Positions 1-9,100 of a stretch of 35,119 bases of DNA are shown here, in pieces. The notes under the pieces are model-generated. The model was given only the letters and a program-made list of their open reading frames with translations, searched no databases and was not told the origin of the DNA. The first letter of the stretch is position 1. Each line of letters starts with the position of its first letter. Both the position numbers and the translations under genes were made by a program. Source of the stretch: Calothrix membranacea FACHB-236 (GTDB taxonomy: Bacteria > Cyanobacteriota > Cyanobacteriia > Cyanobacteriales > Nostocaceae); assembly GCF_014696315.1 (NCBI RefSeq), contig NZ_JACJPX010000080.1:1-35119 (forward strand), given 5' to 3'.

Positions 1-558
1 GCCTATTTTATTAGCGCAAATTTTTGCCAAGCTTACTTCCCTGGGACGTATTCATACCGTTTCCACAGGCATTTAACCCTCGTAAATTGGCTAAGGTATT
101 GAATTAAAAAAGGCTTTATTGCATGAAAGAAACAAAAGACATACCAATCCGGCGTGAGAGCAGAAGTTAGTTTTCCACTTTGCACTTTGTAACTGTCCGG
201 CTTGCCCAACTGGATCATGCGATTAAGGGCAGCACATTGTCAGAATAACAAGGGCAGCCTGATTATCAAAAAAGCGTCGTCTTTAAAGGAAAAGTTGCCC
301 AAAAAGTTTTGGGCAATAACCAATGGTAGTAATATTTACTCAGTTTATTCTATAAGTCTGACTTCCCTTCAGTCTCCTCATCGTCTAAGTTTCTAAAAAG
401 CTTGAATTATAAGGCACAAAGAGGGGTGCAACCGTGCAAATATCTTGAGAGGTAACGGCTTTTGCCACTGGTGTAACCTAGCTAGAACCATCCCAATTCA
501 GCAGGCTAAAACTGAATGAACTGTAACCGCAAGGGGTTCGGCTCACTCGCAAAAGATT
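1..558. other. non-coding stretch, left edge
   Basis: I find no convincing gene here. Short open frames on both strands have no recognisable domain and unconvincing composition. The stretch holds one clear hairpin (295-316, listed separately). Positions 420-560 have slightly higher GC than the flanks and short self-complementary segments (for example GGC-TTTT-GCC), but I cannot assign them to any known RNA family. Confidence 0.5.
295..316 (-). terminator. hairpin, possible terminator of the PEP-CTERM operon
   Basis: A perfect 10-bp inverted repeat (TTGCCCAAAA / TTTTGGGCAA) with a 2-nt loop. Read on the minus strand it is followed by a short T-rich run (ACTTTTCC). It lies about 240 bp beyond the stop of the PEP-CTERM gene, so it could end that transcript. 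The T-tract is short, so this is tentative. Confidence 0.4.
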
Positions 559-1332
559 TTATTTCGTATATTTCTTGTTTTTCGAGGATTGTTTTTTAGA
601 TAAAATTCCCAATCCTAAAGCCAGCCCGGTTCCAAGAATAGTGGTGGGTTCGGGTACAGGTTGGGCAGTTGGGCTACTTTCTAAAGTGACATTGCTAACA
701 GAAAGAGCAGAAGAAATTGTAAAATCATCTATATCTACTAATCCCAGGGCTATTGTCTGTTTTCCGGCAGTATTAAAAGTATATTCATAAGGTAAAACTC
801 CTGTCTCTGCGTAAAAAGAGCTAGTTGTGAACGGAGAATTAACATTATAAATATCTGCTAGCTTGATGATGTTGTTATTAACAAATAGAAAAGCATAGTC
901 AATTAATGAAGAGCTTGCTAAAGGAGATGTTTCGTTAGTGAGAAAATTGAAATTAAATTTGAGTTTATCTCCTACTTTGACATCATCAATAGTTTGCTTA
1001 ATGGCAGAACCTTCATAAGCAACACCATCTATGTCTAATAATCCAGGAGATATTCCTAAAAAATTGGCTAGGTCATCGCTAACAAAACCTACCAGACCAG
1101 CTGGATTACCAGAGAAATTAAATTTGTCATCTGTTCCTAAGGCAAAGTCATCATCCAGTAAAGCGTTTGTAGATAAATTAGCTTGGCTGGGATTAACAAT
1201 CTGGACATCTCCAAATCTATCCCAATTACCCAAATCAAGGCTAAATGCTTGTGCTGGGGCAGTGAATATCAAACTTCCCCAAGCTATTACATTGAGAGTT
1301 TTTAGGTGAATTTTTATGTTGGCAATTGACAT
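559..1332 (-). CDS. PEP-CTERM sorting domain protein, exported
   Basis: 257 residues. An N-terminal signal peptide has a hydrophobic stretch at residues 13-25 and a probable cleavage site after AQA (residue 29). The C-terminus has the tripartite PEP-CTERM signal: VPEP near residue 226, a hydrophobic helix (TILGTGLALGLGIL), then a basic tail (KKQSSKNKK). Such proteins are exported, then recognised and processed by an exosortase, and are usually tied to the outer surface or extracellular matrix. The middle (about 30-220) is a beta-rich, Asp/Asn-rich domain that I do not recognise. The ATG lies 4 bp after the stop of the upstream gene, so the two are probably co-transcribed. No exosortase gene is in the window. 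Confidence 0.9.
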   Translation of the reverse strand: MSIANIKIHLKTLNVIAWGSLIFTAPAQAFSLDLGNWDRFGDVQIVNPSQANLSTNALLDDDFALGTDDKFNFSGNPAGLVGFVSDDLANFLGISPGLLDIDGVAYEGSAIKQTIDDVKVGDKLKFNFNFLTNETSPLASSSLIDYAFLFVNNNIIKLADIYNVNSPFTTSSFYAETGVLPYEYTFNTAGKQTIALGLVDIDDFTISSALSVSNVTLESSPTAQPVPEPTTILGTGLALGLGILSKKQSSKNKKYTK

Positions 1333-1336
1333 ATTT

Positions 1337-2068
1337 TTAGATGGTTCCTATAAGTAATTGTGTTGCTTCAGTTGGTGCTGTCCTGATATAGCTGTCTTGA
1401 TTTAAAAACTTAGTATTAATCAGCTCTTTATAAGTTTCCAAGTCAGCTTGCCAGTTATTAATTACTTTTTTAATTGCGGTCAAAAGCTGACTTTGGTCTT
1501 TTTGGGCGAACCCGTGGTTAAAGCTAGCAGAAAATAATACTGCTGGGACTTTTTTATCTGGATATTGTAGTTCTGCTTCATTAATATCCAGGTATAGCTG
1601 AGTTTCCTCTAAAATATAGGTAAATCTTATGGAAGCTTTGACACCGGCAGTACCAAACTCCTGAAATTTTCCAGGTTGAAGTAAGTTTTCTAATATGTAG
1701 TTGCGAGTTGTATTGTTTTCCTGCTCATCAAAGACTAAGCCTCTAAAGTTAATGCCCACGCCTTGATAGTTCACTTGTGTCAACGTTTCGGCATACTTGC
1801 GGGCGATCGCTGGAATTTGCACTTCTTGCGGTTCTATATTAGCTATATCCTGGGAGAAAATTACCCGATTGGGTTCTGCAACTATATTGATACCATTTTG
1901 GAAGGCAACCTGAGCCGCAGAATTTGTCAGAACTGGTGGACGAGCCAGTTCCCAATCGCTGGGGACAATGCCAGTGTATTTGAGAAAGTCTGCGGTCAAA
2001 ATTGTGGGATTTTGTTGTTTAACTGCGATGACGATGATTAGTTCTTGAACTTGTAGGCTTTGGCTCAT
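1337..2068 (-). CDS. conserved cyanobacterial protein of unknown function
   Basis: 243 residues from an ATG at 2068; no strong ribosome binding site is visible. There is no signal peptide or membrane segment, so it is probably cytoplasmic. It begins with a short strand and a segment about where it acts in the fold (ADFLKYTGIVPSDWELARPP, residues 26-45), followed by NRVIF and IPAIARKYAETL. I recall similar proteins of unknown function from cyanobacteria but cannot name a domain. It is the first gene of a likely two-gene operon with the PEP-CTERM protein. It lies about 1 kb behind the 3' end of the upstream RHS gene, which is too far to be convincing as that toxin's immunity gene, although this cannot be excluded. 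Confidence 0.8.
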   Translation of the reverse strand: MSQSLQVQELIIVIAVKQQNPTILTADFLKYTGIVPSDWELARPPVLTNSAAQVAFQNGINIVAEPNRVIFSQDIANIEPQEVQIPAIARKYAETLTQVNYQGVGINFRGLVFDEQENNTTRNYILENLLQPGKFQEFGTAGVKASIRFTYILEETQLYLDINEAELQYPDKKVPAVLFSASFNHGFAQKDQSQLLTAIKKVINNWQADLETYKELINTKFLNQDSYIRTAPTEATQLLIGTI

Positions 2069-3100
2069 GTGTTATTTCTTGTGCTGTAAGTGTAATGTTC
2101 TTGGGGGAATTTGTTTAATTTTTAAGTAACTCGATAAAAAAAGCCACAAAAATCTTGAGTATCTTATCCCTGTTTTGTCACTCCGGGAAAAGAAAAATCA
2201 AAGCCAAATTTTGAACTGTAGATATAACGGGCATTTGAGCCTTTATTTTCTAACATAATGGCTGAGATTATGCTTTTTTGGTAAAAGTCTTATGCTGTAA
2301 GGCTTCCAGATTATTCTCCGCCGAAAGTGATAAAAGAGGGTTATGCAAAGGTTATATGTAAACTTTATTCCTCATACTTGCGAGGGCTATAAAAGATTTT
2401 TGTTTTCGCCATAATTAGCTGATTACAACTACAACACCTGACAAGAATCTGTACAAGATAACTGGCATTAATTACATAAACTATGTAATTAGAACAAGCT
2501 CAGTATGCCATGTTACTAGTAATTTATATAACACTAAATTTTTCCAAAATGCTTAAATACTAATCCATGAGGATATGTGATTTATATTTAAATGTGTTTG
2601 CTTGTACTTATAATACACTTAGGTAACTTAAGTAATACTGCGCTTTATGAGAAATTTACAGTTTATTATTTGTAATTAATATAACTTTTATATAAGTGTA
2701 TCGAATGAAATTAAAAGATTAGTAAAATTTGTATAAATAGACTGTTAAGCTACAGGAATTTCTAAGTATGTTACAGTAATAAATTTTCTTTGACTGAAGA
2801 ATATAAAACTTAATTGCTAAAGCGATCGCCTTCAGGTTGAACTTTGCGATCGCAATTCAAATTTTCTCTATTTCAAGTAGCGATCGCCTATATTCCCCGT
2901 AAGTACAAAACGCGATCGCCTCCCATTTTTATTAAAGTGAGTTCGACAGTGATCGCATTCTAGACTTACCAAGTTTGAATCATGCGATCGCAATACTGGA
3001 AAAATGAGCGATCGCACTCTCCTTTAAAAAAGCAACACATTACATTAATTCAAAATCAGGCAGCGATTATCCGTTACCCAGAAATACGAGATCAACCCAA
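2069..3100. other. AT-rich intergenic region with HIP1 cluster
   Basis: About 1 kb without a supportable gene on either strand. The 2069-2800 part is very AT-rich and should hold the promoter of the two-gene operon to the left. The right end (2822-3015) carries the HIP1 cluster listed separately. This is where an immunity gene for the GIY-YIG RHS toxin would be expected, and no open frame of ordinary size is present. Confidence 0.6.
2822..3015. repeat. HIP1 (GCGATCGC) cluster
   Basis: Six perfect GCGATCGC octamers start at 2822, 2846, 2880, 2912, 2984 and 3008. A one-mismatch copy, GTGATCGC, lies at 2949. Start-to-start spacing runs 24, 34, 32, 37, 35 and 24 bp. HIP1 is over-represented in many cyanobacterial genomes but is normally dispersed at roughly one per kilobase, so seven in 194 bp is exceptional. 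The cluster lies directly 3' of the first RHS gene. A role as a terminator-like, methylation-related or recombination-prone segment is speculative. Confidence 0.85.
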
Positions 3101-6100
3101 TTAACAGGGTAATTTCGGTTTTTTAGGGCTTTGAGGTCGTCTAAGATTACGTTTCTCTCCACCAATAACGCTATCAACAACATCATAGAGATACTGTTCT
3201 ACTTGCCCCAGTTTAAATCTGTCTTCGGCAGGAAATGGTATTTTCTGAATAGTCTCACTAATGAATTTCTTTGCTTTATGCTCGTTTAAGCGTCTGTCGA
3301 AATCATTTGTTTGCCCAACATACCAACGACCGTCTTCTAGTAAAAACAGATATACACCAGATTCCAATATATTTTGTACGTTACCAGCAGAAATACTTGT
3401 AAGACATTTCCTGACTGCTGTTACGACTGTACTAACTAATTTGTTATACTCGCTTAAGCTTACAAGTCCTGTTGGATCGATTCCATTAAGAGGACTATTA
3501 TTCACGTATCGATAAAGGTTAGTATCCCCTGCTTCAAATCCTATTGGATCTTGACTGATAAATCTCCCTAAACTTGGATCGTAATAACGTGCCCTGTAGT
3601 AATATAGTCCAGTCTCTTCATCGTACTCACGACCTGTAAATCCAAATCTATCGCTTGCAACAGGATTACTTTCAGTAATTATTTGCCCAAAACTAGAGTA
3701 GTCTAATTGGTTAATTGGCTGACCTGTGTTATCGATAATATCACGCACAGTTCCCAATCTGTCCTTTAAATACCAGCTAATACCGTCATTAGGGCGATAC
3801 CGAGCAATTAATCCGTCAATGTCTGATTCATTAAAATAACGAGCTATTACTTCTGCTGTAGCATCAAATTCTGCCCAAATATTATCTCGATCATGGATAA
3901 AGTAAGTGGGATTTCCATCAACTATTTTTGCTATGCGGCGGTCAAACACATCGTAAATAAATTCAACCTTCTGACGAACTCTATCGCTCACATCTTTAGA
4001 AGTAACAGCAACTAATTGGTTACGATGGTTATAAGTATATTCTATAACTTCATTGTTTGTAATACGAGTCTTAGTAAGTACATTTCCCTCTGCATCATAA
4101 GTATAATTAAAACTTCCATCTGACAGTATTTGATTGTTTGTCCCAATTACATATCCTTGACTAATAGGATTACCATTTGCATCATAGATGTAATTCTCAT
4201 CTGGAAGAGTTGAACGATTAGCAGTAATTAACTGACCATTAGTGTCATAGCTAAATTCATTGATTTGACCTTTGTATGACTCACTAATAATTTGACCAAC
4301 AGAGTCATATTTGTTATTGTGGCTGGCAATTTCTACACCATTTGCATTCGTATGTTCTATATCAGTTATTCGCTTCCGAGTATTATTTCCAGGTTGTAGA
4401 ACATCTTTAGCTGTATATCCTTTATTTGAAAGTAAATTACTTCCTATGTTTAAAAACTGTTCTAACTGGGCAGAATCACCTCTGGAATTATATGTTCTTG
4501 CTTTCAAAGCTGTATTATCTGCTATTGGCTCATACTCAAAAGTCGTACTACTGACAAGTTGAGTACCTGCAATATCAGAAAATCTTCTTAATTGAGTACG
4601 ATCGCCTGTTGCATTATAGCTGATATCAAATCTTGCTGTAGACCCATCTGTAATCTGCAAAGTTTGGCTAGAAACTTGATTTAAGGAGTTATACGTTGAT
4701 TGAGTGATTGTACCAAGATTATCTGCTACGGATATAATTTTGCCTGCTTGATTATATTTATATTCTAAGACGATTGGTTCAGAATCGGGAATAACAGCAG
4801 CATTAACAGTAGTGACTCTGTCTCGCTTATCGTAACTAAAAGCATAGCGATTTGTTTGATTTTGGGCTGATAAAATATTACCTGCTGGATCATATGTAAA
4901 ATTAATTTGATTCAACAAGCTATTATTATTCCACCAAGTTTCCTGAACTAATTGATTAAGCTGGTCATAGTTAAAGCGACGTACTCGACCGTTACGGTCT
5001 GTTGTTTCAATCAAGTTATCGACTGTATCATAGACAAAGGTCTCTATATTACCCAGAGGATCAATTCGTTTTATTAGTCTTCCTAGTGCATCATAAATAA
5101 AGCTAGTTCTTTGCCCTAATGGGTCAATAACCGCTGTCCGATTACCTGAAAGATCGTATTCAAAAGAAGTTACATTTCCAGATGGATCGGTAATGGAAGA
5201 AACTGAACCGCAAGCACAATAACTTATGGTAGTTGTACGTCCTAATTGATCCGTCTCTATGATTAATCTTCCTAAAGCATCATAACTAAATTGTGTGATA
5301 CCTCCCTGTGGATCGATGCGACGGATAAGTTGACTAGCATCATCGTATTCAAATTTTGTTACGTTCCCTAAAGGATCGGTTGCACTGATTAAATTTTGAG
5401 CTTCATATTGGTAAGTTATCTCGTTACCTAAATGATCTCGCTGCTTTAATAGACGACCAATAGAGTCGGTAACAAATGTTGTAGTATAACCATTTTCGTC
5501 AATAGTACGACTGATCTGACCAAATTCGTTATACTCAAATTTCCTAGTACTACCATCTGGGAAAATGACCTGAGTTGGTTTATTGCTGACTTGAGAGGGA
5601 GATAAATTACTAGAAAAGATAAAATTAGTTGTATTGCCATTAGGATCGGAGAAGCTCGTCACTCTCCCTAGTTTGTCTGATGTAAATTGTCCTCTTCCAC
5701 CTGCTGGATCGGTAATCTGTAGCAGGTTCCCTTCATTATCATAGGCATAGCTGAGTGTTCTTCCTAATGAATCAGTCGCTGTTTTAATGTTATTGAATTT
5801 ATCGTAGCTAAAGGAATTATTAACACCTAAAGGTTCTGTAATACTAGTGATATTTCCTTGTGCATCATAAGCACGATTTATCGTAAATCCTCTAGGATCT
5901 GTCTCACTGATTTGGTTGTTATTTACGTCGTAGGTGTATCTTCTAATAGCACCGATTGGGCTAATAGTAGAAACAATATTACCGCTATTGTCACGTACTG
6001 TTGTAGTGATGCGACCCAAGGGGTCAATTTGTGTTGTACTAGAACCACCTGTAGCAACATTATAATTGTTAGAGATGTTGTTACCTAAAGCATCTTTCGT

Positions 6101-9100
6101 TGCTTTCACCCGACCTTTTGCATCATATTCGGTGCGGATAACAGCTTTACCCCGTGGGTCAATAATTTGCTCTAGGTAATTGGGATTTGCTAGGTAAGTG
6201 TGACGAGAAACCAGTCCTGCTTGGTCAGTAACACTTACTAAATTCCCCCTCGCATCGTACCCGTAAAGAATTGCTTTACCTGTAGGGTCTTTAATTTGGG
6301 TAATCCGTCCTTGGGTATCCCGCAGAAATTCGACAGAAGCGCCTGTAGAACTGAAAATACCATTATCCCGGAAGGTCAAAGTATTGTTGTTACGGTCTTT
6401 AACTTCTTGCAGACCTTTAAATTGGTCATACTCGTAAGTTGTACCGTCTTTGGTAGTGAGTTTATATTCTGAGGGGTTGTAAGCGAAGGGAATAAAGAAC
6501 AAACTAAAACTACCATCTGACCTTTGTTGGAGGTTAATGTCATCTACTTCTAACTTGTCGTAAACTCCAGCATCAGCAACAAATCGGGGTTTCCAAAATG
6601 CACCCAACAAGCTACCACCAGCAATATAGGGGTCAAAGGTGAAACCAACACGACGACCTTCGGGGTTGGTTAAATAGACTTTTGTGCCAGCAGTGAAGGG
6701 ATTTGCGGCAAATAGTGATGGTACACCTTGTTTTTCGGCATCCGTTAACGGTACAGATTCTTGAATTTTGGCATCTTTAACTCCCAAACTCCAACCAAAG
6801 CCAAAATCATTGGAGAAACTACTTTGGAGTGTGTCGTAAACTCGATTAATTTGAATGGGAATTCCTGCTAATGGAATCGATAAATCGGTTAACTCTAGTC
6901 GGAAATTACCGACTTTATTGTCACCGGAAACACCCAGGAACACTCCTCGCGAGCTAATATTACCGCTAAAATCTTGGGCTGTGACTCTTAGTACGTAATT
7001 ACCATTGAATAATACAGTCGGATCAAATTGACCGATTATCGTCTTATTAACATTAGTTTTACCTTCAGAGATAGTCACAAAATCAGGGTCAACAGCAGCC
7101 AGATTATTAATATCAACCAGGTCTAAAGGTGCGTAATCTACACGGTAAAATTCCAGATTATTATCGTTGATACTACCAACAATATCTGTGAGGTTGGTAA
7201 TAGTTTTATTAGTTTGGGGACTGATAATTTCAACTGTCGGTGCAGTGGTATCGCTGGGGTCAAGTACGCGCAGAGATAAATCTTTTTTAACTACATTTCC
7301 TGCGGTATCGGTTGCAGTTGCGACAACTTGGAATACACCAGCTTTGTTTAACTGAACTGTCGCAGAACCTGCATTGAGAGTGACGGGATTTCCATCGATC
7401 GTTAGGGCAATATTGGCAATACCATTATTATCTGTACCAGATACGTTGAAGGTGACGCTTTCGCCGATGTTAACAATATTGCTGCTAAAACCAAATTGAA
7501 CTGTAGGTAATTCCCTATCTACCCCATCACCAACATTAATTTGGAAGGTTTGGGTAGCTGAACCTCCGCGTCCGTCTTGTACCCGCAAAACAACATTCTG
7601 AATTCCTATTTGATCTGCTGTAGGTCTCCAAACTACCACACCTTTTGATGCATCTACAGCCATACCATCGGGTTTTTCCAACAAATCAAAGCTTAGAACA
7701 TCTCCGTCTCTATCTCTAGCGAAAGCATTATAGCGAAATAAGCCATTAGAGATAACATTTGTAGGAGCGGTACTAGTAAAAAATGGATTGGAGTTAGTTG
7801 CGGGATCGGGTGTTTGATAATTACCGAAATTAATATTAGTAACCGAATCGCCGGGTGCAACAGTCAATTCGTAAATTTTGTCTTGAGGTACTGTTTGTTT
7901 CCAACCAGGTTTTTGTTCCTCGCGAATTCTGTAAGTACCTGGAGCTAATCCAGTTAATGTGTAGCTACCATTCGCATCAGTAGTTGCAAAGCGCTCATCA
8001 CCATCACGCTTACCATTATTATTATCATCAGTGTAAATTACCCATCCTTCAAGACCAGGTTCAGGAGGTTGTGGATCTGTATCATAATTAATGACTAAAC
8101 TGGCACTTGAACCAGTCAGTTCAAATGCAAATGCATTCCCGATATCACCAGTCTTAACGAAGTTGGAACCGTTGGCAGAAAGAACAGATAAATTCCCTTG
8201 TTCTAGTGCTTGTCCAAAACCTGTCCACGTTCCAGAACCAAATGAAATTAATTTAGAACCAGGTCCAGTCTCGGTTGTCATCCGAACCGAAAGACCACCT
8301 GCGGCGGTGTCATACATAAACAGGGCTAAATCATTGCCAGCAATTGACCCTGTAAAAGCAGCTGTATCGTCTGAAAAGCTAAAAATATCATTCTCGGCAT
8401 AAAAAATGAATGTTGTACCATCAAGCTGATTTCCACTAAATGTAAAAGTTGTCCTTGCATTTGTACCAATCAGTGTTGTGTCTGCTTGAACTACAATTCC
8501 ATTAGTTGTGGTTGTACTCCTGACAACCCCATCACCAATCAAATTTGGAGAGCCAAATCCACCTCTTGAACTGTTACTTAGAACTGTTGTGATACCATCA
8601 GAAAAACGAAGTACAGGGTCTGTTGACCAAGTAACCTCTTCATTACTCGCTGTATCTGTGTATCTAAAATAACCATCAACAGGAACTAAGCCATTGTTTG
8701 CTAATCCTCCTTTGACTTCAAGTCTTGTTGTATTGTTTTCTAGTAGAACAGAATTACCTGTGAGGGTGGCATTTGCAGGAGAACCAGTAGTGGGTGTAAA
8801 ACCAATATCCCAAATACCATTCGCATTCAAATCGTTAAATTTAAAGCCTTGAATCGTTCCAGGTTCCGAATTTGTTAAGTTTACACTAAAAGTTTGGTTA
8901 TCAATTCCCTCGCGATTATCCTTAACCTGAACAGTTACGTTGTAGGTTCCTAATGTTTGACTTGAAGTATTCCATGTAATTACTCCAGATGTTGGGTCTA
9001 TGACCATATTCTGTGGAGCATTTACTAGTGAATAACTTAGTGTATCTCCATCTGCATCAACCGCATCAACATCATAGATATACTGTTGCGAAACTATAGC

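Noticed and set aside
33-218. 61-codon open frame on the minus strand at the left edge
   Set aside because: No domain, odd composition (Trp/Phe/Tyr-rich), no ribosome binding site; more like chance in AT-rich spacer.
420-560. possible tRNA, riboswitch or transposon-linked RNA
   Set aside because: No cloverleaf or known aptamer core could be built; only short weak stems.
2822-3015. HIP1 cluster as a CRISPR array
   Set aside because: The repeated unit is only 8 bp and spacing varies from 24 to 37 bp; no direct repeat of CRISPR length and no cas genes.
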